Shown: positions 5,950-12,940, counted from the first letter of the stretch. The stretch: DNA of 13,834 nt from JBJXGF01 sp046153015 (GCA_046153015.1 JBJXGF010000181.1:1-13834), one strand, 5' to 3'. Notes: generated by a model not told the origin, from the letters alone. Numbers and translations are program-made.

Positions 5950-6729
5950 TCAGGCGAAGGTCACTTCGATGGTTCCGAGGCCGGTGAACTCGGCTCGGGC
6001 GTGGTCGCCCGGGCGCAGCGCATGAAGGCCGGTGAGGGCCCCGGTCGACACGAGCGCGCCGGTTTCGAGCCACAGGCCGCGCGCCGCGAGGTGGTCCGCC
6101 AGCCACACCAGGGAGTTGAGCGGGTCGCCGAGCACGGTGGCGCCGATGCCCTCGGCCAGCACCTCGCCGTTCACGTGCAGCCTCACCCCGATGGCGGCGA
6201 GGTCCATGCCCGGGTCGTAGGCCACGTCGGGGCCGGCCACCAGACGAGCGGCCACGGCGTTGTCGGCGACGAGGCTCGGAGCGCCTACCCCGCCGAGCGA
6301 GGTGAACCGACTGCCGGGCAGCTCGAAGCAGGCGACCGCCGCGCCCACGCAGCCGGCCGCCTGCTCACGAGTGCAGGGCGCGCCCTCCGGGCGGAGCGGC
6401 GCCGCCAGGCGCAGCCCCACCTCGCACTCGAGCAGCGGCCGTCCCGGGAGCAGGCTGGGGGCCACCGCCGCCGGCGACGCGTCGATCGCCCCGTCGAGAA
6501 GCCGGCCGCTGAACGGTTCGGCCACGCCGAGTCCCCGCTGGGCGGCGTCGTTGGTGGCCGCCACCTTCCAGCCGAGCACCCGCTGGCCGAGCAGGCGGCT
6601 GAGCTGGTCCTGCACCGCGTAGCCCTCGGCCAGATCGGCCGGCGCCAGCTCCTCGGGGAGCGCGTCGATCTGGCGGCGGTCACGGCGCAGGTCGGCCAGC
6701 AGGCGGGCGCAGGCCTCGACGTCGGCCAT
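5950..6729 (-). CDS. 2-keto-4-pentenoate hydratase (MhpD) / fumarylacetoacetate-hydrolase-fold enzyme
   Basis: The 259-residue protein matches the MhpD-like branch of the fumarylacetoacetate hydrolase superfamily, which hydrates 2-hydroxypenta-2,4-dienoates or decarboxylates related oxo-acids with Mg2+. The GWKVAATN segment is at 53-60. The likely metal-binding LLECEVGLRLAAPL (99-112) supplies Glu101 and Glu103. The C-terminal run GDPLNSLVWLADHLAARG, LETGALVSTGALTGLHALRP and GLGTIEVTF follows the family pattern. The same frame stays open far upstream, but that part is antiparallel noise inside the lyase gene. I chose the ATG at 6729, which overlaps the lyase stop as TGATG, so translation is coupled. 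Pairing with an acyl-CoA lyase suggests degradation of a hydroxy- or oxo-acid. The rest of an aromatic meta-cleavage pathway (aldolase, aldehyde dehydrogenase) is absent, so the substrate is unknown. Confidence 0.82.
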   Translation of the reverse strand: MADVEACARLLADLRRDRRQIDALPEELAPADLAEGYAVQDQLSRLLGQRVLGWKVAATNDAAQRGLGVAEPFSGRLLDGAIDASPAAVAPSLLPGRPLLECEVGLRLAAPLRPEGAPCTREQAAGCVGAAVACFELPGSRFTSLGGVGAPSLVADNAVAARLVAGPDVAYDPGMDLAAIGVRLHVNGEVLAEGIGATVLGDPLNSLVWLADHLAARGLWLETGALVSTGALTGLHALRPGDHARAEFTGLGTIEVTFA

Positions 6730-8381
6730 CAGGTGTGCCACGCGAACTGCTGGGGCTTGCGGTCGGCCCGCGGGTTGATGCGCACGTGCACCACGGCCAC
6801 CGTGCCCGACTCGGCCGCGGCGTCGAGTGCGGGCCGCAGGTCCTTCGGGTGCTCCACGTGGTAGCCGACCCCGCCGAAGGCCTCGGCGATGCGTTCGTAG
6901 CGCGCCGTGGGCAACAGGGCGTTGGGCGGCGGCGCCTGGCCTTCCTTCATCTCGACCGGGCCGCCGCCGATGCCGTTGTTGTTGAGGATCACCACCGTGA
7001 TCGGCAGGTTGTAGCGGGCGGCGGTCTCGAGCTCCATGCCCGAGAAGCCGAACGCCGAGTCGCCCTGTACGGCCACCACCCGCTTGCCGGGGTTGGTCAC
7101 CGCCGCCGCGAGCGCGAAGCCCATGCCGACGCCCATCGTGCCGTACGAGCCGGCGTCGAGGCGGTGGCGGGGCAGGGTGTTGGCCATCTGCGTGCGGCCG
7201 ATGTCCATCGTGTTGGCCCCCTCGCCGACGATCAGCGCGTCGTCCGGGAGCCAGTCCACGATGTCCTTGTACGCCCGGTAGTAGTTCATCGGCACGCTGT
7301 CGTCGTGGCGCATCGCCTCGACCGACGCTGCGTTCTCGGTGATCTTGTTGGCGATGCCGGCCCGCCACGGCGTCTCCGGGTCATAGCTCCAGGGCTGCGC
7401 CTCGAGCGCAGCGTTGAGCTGGGCCATCACCGCCCGCCCGTCGCCCACGAGCGCGGCGGCGGCGGGCACGTTGGTGCTGATCTGCTCGGGCGAGATGTCG
7501 AGCTGGATCACCTTCACGTCGGGGTTGAAGCGAGGGGAGAGCCCGAAGTGCATGATCCAGTTGAGCCGCGCCCCGAGCAGCAGGATCGCGTCGGCCTCCT
7601 GCAGCGCATAGGAGCGCGCCGCGCCCACCGAGAGCGGGTGCAGGTCGCTTACGACCCCCTTGCCCATCGGGCTGGCCAGGAACGGGAGCTTGGTGCGCTC
7701 GATGAACTCCCGCACCTCGTCCTCGGCCCGGGCCCAGGCCATGCCTTTGCCCACGATCACCAGCGGCTTCTTCGCCGCCTTCAGCAGCTCGATCGCCCGC
7801 TCGATCTCCTTCGGGTCGGCCAGGGGGCGGGGCGGGGGCGCCAGCGTGGCCGCCGGGCGCACCTCTTCCTCCTCGATCTGGCCGAGGATGATGTCGTCGG
7901 GCATGTCGAGATAGGTGGGGCCCGGGCGCCCGTACCAGGCATGGCGGACCGCCTGCTCCACGTAGTACGGGATGCGGGCCACCGTCTCCACGCCGTGCGC
8001 GTACTTGCAGAACGGCGCCGCCACCATCACCTGGGACTCCTCCTGAAAGGCGCCCATGCCGTTCTGGTAGATCGCCGAGGCGCCGCCGATGAGCACCATC
8101 GGCCACCAGTTGGCCTTGGCGTTGGCCAGGCCGGCCAGCGCGTGGACCACGCCCGGACCGGGCACGGTGAGGCAGGCCTGCGGCCGGCCGGTGAGATAGC
8201 CGGCCGCCTGCGCGGCGTACGACGCCGCCTGCTCGTTGCGGCAGCCGATGTAGGTGATGCCCTCACGCTGCGCCGACCGCGCGATCGGCACGACGGGGAA
8301 GCCCACGATGCCGAACAGGTAGTCGACCCCCTGCTGCTTGAGGCTGCGGGCCATGAGCGTTGCGCCGTTGATCGTCCCCAT
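6729..8381 (-). CDS. Thiamine-diphosphate 2-hydroxyacyl-CoA lyase / oxalyl-CoA decarboxylase family
   Basis: This 550-residue ThDP enzyme is closest in pattern to 2-hydroxyacyl-CoA lyase (HACL), which cleaves 2-hydroxyacyl-CoA to formyl-CoA and an aldehyde, and to its relative oxalyl-CoA decarboxylase. The start MGTINGATLMARSLKQQGVD closely parallels human HACL1. The N-terminal PYR domain has catalytic Glu50 in RNEQAA, then GAFQEESQ (110-117). A central domain covers about 190-330. The ThDP motif GDS (440-442)...NNN (467-469) is in the C-terminal domain. The last residues RKPQQFAWHT align with HACL1 RKAQDFHWLT rather than with Oxalobacter OXC. Residue 472 is Gly (NGIGGG), where both characterised relatives have Tyr. 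I chose the ATG at 8381, with GAGGGGGG four bases upstream, over the GTG at 8399. It is coupled to the downstream hydratase. An exact lyase-versus-decarboxylase assignment is not possible from sequence alone. Confidence 0.88.
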   Translation of the reverse strand: MGTINGATLMARSLKQQGVDYLFGIVGFPVVPIARSAQREGITYIGCRNEQAASYAAQAAGYLTGRPQACLTVPGPGVVHALAGLANAKANWWPMVLIGGASAIYQNGMGAFQEESQVMVAAPFCKYAHGVETVARIPYYVEQAVRHAWYGRPGPTYLDMPDDIILGQIEEEEVRPAATLAPPPRPLADPKEIERAIELLKAAKKPLVIVGKGMAWARAEDEVREFIERTKLPFLASPMGKGVVSDLHPLSVGAARSYALQEADAILLLGARLNWIMHFGLSPRFNPDVKVIQLDISPEQISTNVPAAAALVGDGRAVMAQLNAALEAQPWSYDPETPWRAGIANKITENAASVEAMRHDDSVPMNYYRAYKDIVDWLPDDALIVGEGANTMDIGRTQMANTLPRHRLDAGSYGTMGVGMGFALAAAVTNPGKRVVAVQGDSAFGFSGMELETAARYNLPITVVILNNNGIGGGPVEMKEGQAPPPNALLPTARYERIAEAFGGVGYHVEHPKDLRPALDAAAESGTVAVVHVRINPRADRKPQQFAWHT

Positions 8382-8405
8382 CGTTCCCCCCTCGAGCACT
8401 GGGCG

Positions 8406-8419
8406 CCGCCGGGCGGCGG
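8406..8419 (-). repeat. Small hairpin between the glycan and acyl-CoA modules
   Basis: CCGCC and GGCGG arms (five pairs, four-base loop) lie in the 48-base gap between the stop of the second methyltransferase and the ATG of the lyase. It could attenuate read-through or mark an RNA processing site. The stem is short, so this is only suggestive. Confidence 0.3.
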
Positions 8420-8429
8420 TGAGCGTGTT

Positions 8430-9206
8430 CTAGCCGATCGCCCCGGGGACCCGCCCGACCAACAGGATCGAAAGGCCCACCGGGGGGCGCACCCCGCGGC
8501 GCACCAAGGCCCGCTCGGCCGTCCCGAGGCCGCTCATGATCCGGTTCACCAGGGGGCTGGCCATGCTCAGCTCGTCCTCCGCGCCGCGCACGAGGCGGCG
8601 CAGGGGCGTGCGGCGCATGAGCGCGGCGGCGGGGGTGAGGAACGAGTTGAACGGGGTGACCCGCTCGATGGCGAAGCCGGCCGCCTCCACCACGGCCCGC
8701 AGCCGGCGGGGGGTGTAGCGGCGGCGGTGCCCGGCCCGCTCGTCGTGCTCGCCCCACAGCCACTGGTAGGCGGGCACGGTCACGAGCAGGACCCCGCCGG
8801 GCTCGAGGGCGCGGCGGTACTCGCGCAGCGCGGCGAGGTCGTCGTCGAGGTGCTCGATCACGTCCATGCTGGTGAGCACGGCGAGGCGCCCGTCGGCCAC
8901 CGGCAGCCGCTCGGCGAGCGACACGAGCACCGGGGGCGGGTCGGCGGCGCCGCGGCGGGCGTGCTCGAGGGCGTAACGCGACAGGTCGCTGCCCACCGCC
9001 GGCTCGGCGCCGAGGCGGCGCAGCACCTCGAGCGTCTCCGCCGTGCCGCAGCCCACGTCGAACGCGCACCCCCCGGGGCGGATCCGCCCGGCCAGCGCGT
9101 CGGCCACCAGCGCCCGGCGGCCCTGGTACCACCAGTGGCGTTGCGCCACCGCGGCCATCGTGTCGAAGTAGGCGTGATCGGGCTGCCCGCCCGGGAGCGT
9201 GTTCAC
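8430..9206 (-). CDS. SAM-dependent methyltransferase, class I (glycan-cluster type)
   Basis: The product has 258 residues. The SAM-binding glycine motif is CAFDVGCGTAETLEVLRRLG (47-66), followed by an acidic residue of strand beta-2 (GSDLSRYAL), SMDVIEHLDDDLAALREYRR (113-132) and EPGGVLLVTVPAYQWLWGEHD (135-155). The combination of N-terminal AQRHWWYQGRRAL (21-33) with WLWGEHDERAGHRRRYTPRRL (149-169) is typical of methyltransferases in polysaccharide and glycolipid loci. The C-terminus (about 190-258) carries a conserved-looking SPLVNRIMSGLGTAERAL segment. The start is GTG at 9206, inside a GTGA overlap with the stop of the upstream methyltransferase; the large open frame upstream of that is noise. 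The likely target is a sugar or lipid-linked glycan made by the same operon (inference); substrate and position are unknown. Confidence 0.85.
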   Translation of the reverse strand: MNTLPGGQPDHAYFDTMAAVAQRHWWYQGRRALVADALAGRIRPGGCAFDVGCGTAETLEVLRRLGAEPAVGSDLSRYALEHARRGAADPPPVLVSLAERLPVADGRLAVLTSMDVIEHLDDDLAALREYRRALEPGGVLLVTVPAYQWLWGEHDERAGHRRRYTPRRLRAVVEAAGFAIERVTPFNSFLTPAAALMRRTPLRRLVRGAEDELSMASPLVNRIMSGLGTAERALVRRGVRPPVGLSILLVGRVPGAIG

Positions 9207-9865
9207 GGGCGGGCCACCAGCAGGTGGTGCGGGTGCGGGTAGCCGCGGTCGATCCGGCGGTCGGCCACGTCGAGGCGGAACCGGCCGAGCTCGGCCCGCA
9301 GCACCGCCGGCGGCGCGAACTCCACCTCGTCGCCGACCGTGATCCGCAGCAGCCGGGTGGCGGCCAGCTCCTGCACGCGGGCCAGCCGGTGCTTCCAGCT
9401 CGGCTCGGTGTCGATCTCCTTGATCACGAGCACGGCCGCCGGGCCGAGGCGCTCGGCGCAGGCGGCGAGCAGGCGACGCCGGGCGTCGCCGCCGAGCAGG
9501 TAGAGCACGTCGGCGATGACCACCGCGTCGAACGGCCCGGCCGGCAGCGAGCTGGGGTCGGCGTCGACCGCCACGAAGCGCACGTTGTCCACCCCGGCGG
9601 TGGCCGCGGCGGCCACGTCGATCTTGCGGCGGTCCACGTCGACGCCGACCACCACCCGATCCGGGCTCTCCATCGCCAGGTAGGCCGACACCAGCCCATG
9701 GCCGCAGCCCACCTCGAGCACGCGGCCGCGGGCGGGGATCTCCGCCGCAACCGCCGGCACCGGGCAGGTCCACCAGCGCACGAGCACGTGGAGGCGAGCG
9801 GCGATTGGCGCCTGGCGGTACAGCCGGACCGCGGCCCGCGCCGGGGCGCTGAGCGGGGGCCTCAT
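9203..9865 (-). CDS. SAM-dependent methyltransferase, class I (second of pair)
   Basis: The 220-residue product has SAM motif I as GRVLEVGCGHGLVSAYLAME (47-66), then VVVGVDVDRRKID with the ribose-binding acidic residue, FVAVDADPSSLP, and FDAVVIADVLYLL as motif post-I/II. The LLAACAERLGPAAVLVIKEI segment corresponds to motif III. The C-terminus ends HPHHLLVARP. It differs clearly in sequence from the next methyltransferase, so the pair is not a simple recent duplication. I chose the ATG at 9865 because it forms an ATGA overlap with the end of the deacetylase gene; the 34 residues of open frame further upstream lie inside that gene. No signal peptide is present; the N-terminal AARLHVLVRWWTCPVPAV is aromatic and could be membrane-proximal. 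Substrate unknown, presumably a sugar or lipid of the same module. Confidence 0.83.
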   Translation of the reverse strand: MRPPLSAPARAAVRLYRQAPIAARLHVLVRWWTCPVPAVAAEIPARGRVLEVGCGHGLVSAYLAMESPDRVVVGVDVDRRKIDVAAAATAGVDNVRFVAVDADPSSLPAGPFDAVVIADVLYLLGGDARRRLLAACAERLGPAAVLVIKEIDTEPSWKHRLARVQELAATRLLRITVGDEVEFAPPAVLRAELGRFRLDVADRRIDRGYPHPHHLLVARP

Positions 9866-10692
9866 GCGGCGGCGCCGAGCGCGGCGAAGGTGCCCAGCCG
9901 GAAGCCGAGCTGGTCGACCCGGCGGCGGACCCCGGGCGAGCACAACGCGGCGAGCTCCGCCTCCCATGAGTAGCCCCAGCGGTACCGGGCTCGGTCGGGG
10001 TCGTCCCCGGCGCCGGGATGGCAGCCGATCTCGGCCGATTCGGCGCCGGCCAGGGCCTCGAGGGCCGCCACCAGCGCCGCCTCGTCGAGCCGGCCGGCTT
10101 CATCGAGGCCGGCGAAGCGGGCCGGGCTCTGCCGGGCGGCGCCGGCCGCGGCGTGCTCCAGGCGCCGGGCGAGGCGGCGCACCCCGGCGCCGACCGGGGA
10201 GCGGGCGGCCGAGCGCGTGACCCTCACGGCGGGCACACCCTCGGCCGAGGCCAGCTCGAGCACGACCCGGCCCACGAGCGGCCACAGGTGGAGGTGCTGG
10301 TGCGTGTCGAGGTGGGTGGGCGCAGGCCGCGCTGCGCGCACGGCGGCGAGCTGCGCGGCGAACTCCCGCCGCAGGTCGGCCGGGTCGATGCGGCCAGCCG
10401 CGGCCCGGGGCAGGAACTGCCGCCAGGAGGCGGCGAGGCGGCCTCGCCGGTCGACCAGGGTCGGGATCTCGGCGGCGGTGAGGAGGGGAGGGTCCTCGCC
10501 GACGGCAGCGAGGTGCACCCCGACACCCAGCTCGGGGTGGTCGTCGAGCCAGCGGGCGCAGCGGGCGAATCCCGGGGCGAGGGCCAACGCCGAGGTGCTG
10601 GTGACCACGCCTCGGCGGTGGGCGTCGAGGATGCCCTGGGACACGGCGGGCGTGAGCCCGTAGTCGTCGGCGTTCACGATCAACAGCGTCAC
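9862..10692 (-). CDS. ChbG/HpnK (YdjC-like) carbohydrate deacetylase
   Basis: The 276-residue protein starts MTLLIVNADDYGLTPAVSQG, the hallmark of YdjC/ChbG/HpnK deacetylases, which remove N-acetyl groups from sugars such as diacetylchitobiose or lipid-linked GlcNAc. Likely metal ligands are Asp10 (NADDYG), His60 (GVGVHL) and His127 in THLDTHQHLHLWPL (126-139). The C-terminal ESAEIGCHPGAGDDPDRARY also matches the family's late HPG segment. Length is normal (about 230-290). The start is GTG at 10692, in a GTGA overlap with the stop of the GT2 gene, with no Shine-Dalgarno, so it depends on translational coupling. The open frame upstream to 11430 is noise. Between glycosyltransferases and methyltransferases, it most likely deacetylates an amino-sugar on a lipid-linked glycan (inference), as HpnK is thought to do in hopanoid loci. 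No hopanoid gene is seen here. Confidence 0.88.
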   Translation of the reverse strand: MTLLIVNADDYGLTPAVSQGILDAHRRGVVTSTSALALAPGFARCARWLDDHPELGVGVHLAAVGEDPPLLTAAEIPTLVDRRGRLAASWRQFLPRAAAGRIDPADLRREFAAQLAAVRAARPAPTHLDTHQHLHLWPLVGRVVLELASAEGVPAVRVTRSAARSPVGAGVRRLARRLEHAAAGAARQSPARFAGLDEAGRLDEAALVAALEALAGAESAEIGCHPGAGDDPDRARYRWGYSWEAELAALCSPGVRRRVDQLGFRLGTFAALGAAA

Positions 10693-11519
10693 CCGAAGCG
10701 CCGTTCCGGCATGCGGCAGCGGCGCTCCTCGGCCGGCAGGGGCTGCTCGGAGCGGATGTCGGGCGCCAGGCGGCGCAGCTCCCGCACGATCTTGACGATC
10801 ACCGGCCACGACGACAGCGTCGACACGCCCCGGGTGCGGGGGAAGTAGTCGACGCCGAATTGCACGACCGTGTAGCCCTTGCGCACCGCCCGCGCCAGCA
10901 GCTCGGCGTCGATGAACGACCCCTCCGAGACGAGGTCCACGTGGTCGAGCACCTCGGCCCGCACCAGCTTGAACGCGAAGTTCACGTCGCGCACCCGCAG
11001 CTTGAACGCCGAGCGCACCAGCAGGTTGTACACGTAGGAGTACACGAGCCGCCGCGGCCCCTCGCCGATGCGGTCGAAGCGGTAGGCCGACACGATGTCG
11101 GCGTCGTAGAGCCGCAGCAGCCGTACCGCCTTGCGCAGCTCGGCCAGGTCGAAGGGGAGATCGGCGTCGGTGTAGAGCACGACCGAGCCACGCGCCTCGG
11201 CCAGACCGGTCTTGAGCGAGCCGCCGAGCTTGCGGTTGACCGCGTGGTGCACGACCCGCACGTGCCGGTCGGCGTCGGCCAGCTCGTCGGCCAGCTTCCC
11301 GGTGCCGTCGGTCGACGCGTCGTCGACGATGAGGATCTCGTAGTCCCCGATCTCGCCGTCGCGCCGCAGGCCCTCGCAGGCCTCGATGGCCGCGTCGACG
11401 GCCCGGTTGATCGTGAGCTCCTCGTTCCACATCGGGTAGAAGACCGTGAGCGTCTCGAAGCTCGGCCCTCCGCCGGCGGCCGCCGCCTCCAACACCTGGT
11501 CAGGGCTCGAATCAGGCAA
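10689..11519 (-). CDS. Family 2 glycosyltransferase, dolichol/polyprenyl-phosphate sugar synthase type
   Basis: The 276-residue GT-A protein has TVFYPMWNEELTINRAVDAA (25-44), the nucleotide-binding ILIVDDASTDGTGKLADELA (62-81), NRKLGGSLKTGLAEARG (95-111) and the DxD motif YTDADLPFDL (116-125). Downstream are DIVSAYRF and VRDVNFAFKLVRAEVLD, typical of polyprenyl-phosphate mannose/glucose synthases. No C-terminal transmembrane or GtrA-like domain is present, so it is probably cytosolic or peripheral. The likely role is transfer of a sugar from a nucleotide donor to a polyprenyl phosphate, which could feed the adjacent PIG-V-like membrane enzyme (inference). The assigned start is TTG at 11519, with GGGGG eight to twelve bases upstream and an 8-base overlap with the preceding gene. 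GTG at 11495 is an alternative. Confidence 0.88.
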   Translation of the reverse strand: MPDSSPDQVLEAAAAGGGPSFETLTVFYPMWNEELTINRAVDAAIEACEGLRRDGEIGDYEILIVDDASTDGTGKLADELADADRHVRVVHHAVNRKLGGSLKTGLAEARGSVVLYTDADLPFDLAELRKAVRLLRLYDADIVSAYRFDRIGEGPRRLVYSYVYNLLVRSAFKLRVRDVNFAFKLVRAEVLDHVDLVSEGSFIDAELLARAVRKGYTVVQFGVDYFPRTRGVSTLSSWPVIVKIVRELRRLAPDIRSEQPLPAEERRCRMPERRFG

Positions 11520-12810
11520 CGTAGTACCCCCGCGCGTACAACGAACACCAGATCAGCATCAGCGTGGTGCTGACCGCGAACCACACCCGCCGCGTGCGCG
11601 CCGGCTTCTCCCTGAGCAGCTGGCCGAACGCGGCGAAAGCCGGGAACGCGGCCAGCAGGTACCGGCCGGTGCCCTGCATGTCCTTCGAGCCGATGATCGG
11701 CACGAGCACCGCGCCGGCCACGTAGGCGCCGTAGCCCCAGCCGAAGCTGCGGATCACGCGGGGGATCAGCAGGATCGCCCCGAGCACGAGGATCCCCTGG
11801 CACCAGAGCCCGATGTCGTAGCGGGGTCGAGGCCAGAGCAGCACGTGAGCGAAGAAGTTCACCTTGAACCACACGCGGGGCGAGCTCTCCTGATCCCAGC
11901 CCTTGGCGCCCTGCACGGTGGCGAACGCGAACGGGTCGCCGAACGCGGCCCACAGGAAGAGGCACCACAGGCCGAGGCCCAGGCCGGCGAGGAGCACCCC
12001 GGCGTCCCCCGGCCGCAGCCGCCCCACCTTGAGCTCGGGCCGCAGGCTGGCCAGCACCTGGGCGGTGCCGCCCCGCAGCAGGCCTCCCTCAGGTGGGCGT
12101 TGGTCGACCGCGGGGATCGCCATCGCCCGCCGGCGCTCCATCACCCGCAGGACGAGGGCGGCCATGACCGCCACGCCGATCGGGCGAGAGGCGGTGGCCA
12201 CGGCGGCGGCGAGGCCGGCCAGGATCGGCCGGTCCCGTTCCACCAGCGTGAAGGCCAGCAGCGTGAAGAACAGGAAGAACGCGTCGGCGTACACCGCGCC
12301 GTAGAGGTAGTAGGAGTACGGGCCGAGCAGCAGCACCAGCACCGACAGCCGGGCCTCGGGCTCGTGGAGCCGGGCGCGGCACCAGTTGTAGAACAGCACG
12401 GCCGAGCCGAGGCCGGAGGCGGCGGTGATGGCGATGCCGGCGAAGAGGTGCCACGGCGAGGTGCCCCCTATCAGGCGCATCGCCGCCGGGTACGCCGGGA
12501 AGAACGCCACCGAGGACTGCTGACCGGGGCGGTAGAAGTACCACTTCGGCTCGCGGGCGATCGAGTTGTACCACCCTCCGTCGTAGCGCACCCACCCGCC
12601 GAGCACGCTGCCGCCGGGGAAGCTGAGCACCGGCTGGTAGAGCGCCTGGATGCCAAGGAAACGCACCGAGGCCCACACCACCACGATCAGCACGGAGCCG
12701 ACGAGGCCGAACACCAGCACCGGGAACGCCAGCGCATCGATCCACGCCGGAAAGCCGCCGCGGCGCGGGCGGCGGGCGGCGGTCGCGGTCGCACTCGCTG
12801 GCGTGTCCAC
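11512..12810 (-). CDS. PIG-V-like membrane mannosyltransferase (GT-C fold)
   Basis: The 432-residue multi-pass protein resembles the PIG-V (GPI mannosyltransferase 2) family and its actinobacterial relatives, which take sugar from polyprenyl- or dolichyl-phosphate on the outer membrane face. The first helix is at about 28-50. The first outer loop has WVRYDGGWYNSIA (73-85), with Asp77 as likely catalytic residue, followed by SVAFFPAYPAAMRL (100-113); this mirrors the family's WD..Y..IA and FFP.YP motifs. Roughly nine to ten more hydrophobic segments follow, and SKDMQGTGRYLLAAFPAFA lies near the C-terminus. I chose GTG at 12810 because GGGAGGAG lies six bases upstream. An in-frame ATG at 12943 would add 44 Gly/Ala/Pro-rich residues and is less likely. 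It heads the seven-gene cluster and overlaps the GT2 gene by 8 bases. Confidence 0.85.
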   Translation of the reverse strand: MDTPASATATAARRPRRGGFPAWIDALAFPVLVFGLVGSVLIVVVWASVRFLGIQALYQPVLSFPGGSVLGGWVRYDGGWYNSIAREPKWYFYRPGQQSSVAFFPAYPAAMRLIGGTSPWHLFAGIAITAASGLGSAVLFYNWCRARLHEPEARLSVLVLLLGPYSYYLYGAVYADAFFLFFTLLAFTLVERDRPILAGLAAAVATASRPIGVAVMAALVLRVMERRRAMAIPAVDQRPPEGGLLRGGTAQVLASLRPELKVGRLRPGDAGVLLAGLGLGLWCLFLWAAFGDPFAFATVQGAKGWDQESSPRVWFKVNFFAHVLLWPRPRYDIGLWCQGILVLGAILLIPRVIRSFGWGYGAYVAGAVLVPIIGSKDMQGTGRYLLAAFPAFAAFGQLLREKPARTRRVWFAVSTTLMLIWCSLYARGYYVA

Positions 12811-12816
12811 CCGTGG

Positions 12817-12824
12817 CTCCTCCC
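12817..12824 (-). promoter_or_regulatory. Strong ribosome binding site that sets the PIG-V-like gene start
   Basis: Read on the minus strand this is GGGAGGAG, six bases before the GTG at 12810. It is the best Shine-Dalgarno in the window and argues against the longer reading from the ATG at 12943. Confidence 0.75.
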
Positions 12825-12899
12825 GAAGCGGCGCGACGTGGCACACGCTCTTGCCGCCCCAACCCGTGCCGGCTGTCGGGGCCGGTGTGGGGGCCGGCC

Positions 12900-12914
12900 C
12901 CGCCGAGCGGGCGG
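12900..12914 (-). repeat. Hairpin in the leader of the glycan cluster
   Basis: CCGCC and GGCGG arms enclose a five-base loop. An overlapping perfect 12-base palindrome GGGGCCGGCCCC lies at 12890-12901. Both fall between the possible -10 box (12941-12946) and the ribosome binding site of the first gene, where they could form an RNA structure or a protein site. In DNA this GC-rich such elements also arise by chance. Confidence 0.35.
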
Positions 12915-12940
12915 TGAGACCAGCTGCCGCCCGGGTGAGC

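Noticed and set aside
3769..6864. A 1031-codon open frame on the plus strand across alkB, the nucleotidyltransferase and the hydratase
   Set aside because: It has no recognisable domain and is rich in Arg, Gly, Ala and His in the way antisense frames of high-GC genes are. It runs antisense to well-supported genes and out of frame with alkB.
6729..8381. Plain oxalyl-CoA decarboxylase call with an oxalate operon
   Set aside because: The N- and C-terminal signatures fit HACL better, and no formyl-CoA:oxalate CoA-transferase or oxalate transporter gene adjoins it.
8382..8399. GTG start adding six residues to the lyase
   Set aside because: It would bury the strong GAGGGGGG ribosome binding site inside the coding region, and related proteins begin MGTINGA.
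6735..9242. An 835-codon open frame on the plus strand antisense to the lyase and methyltransferase
   Set aside because: The composition (Val-His-Arg-Gly-Glu-Ala repeats) is that of the complement of GC-biased codons, with no motif; the opposite strand encodes clear enzymes.
9207..10103. Long N-terminal extension of the second methyltransferase frame
   Set aside because: The stretch is Arg/Pro/Gly-rich noise inside two other real genes; the GTG at 9206 in a GTGA overlap begins the recognisable protein.
10693..11430. Long N-terminal extension of the deacetylase frame
   Set aside because: The family start (LLIVNADDYG) lies directly after GTG 10692; upstream residues are out-of-frame GT2 sequence.
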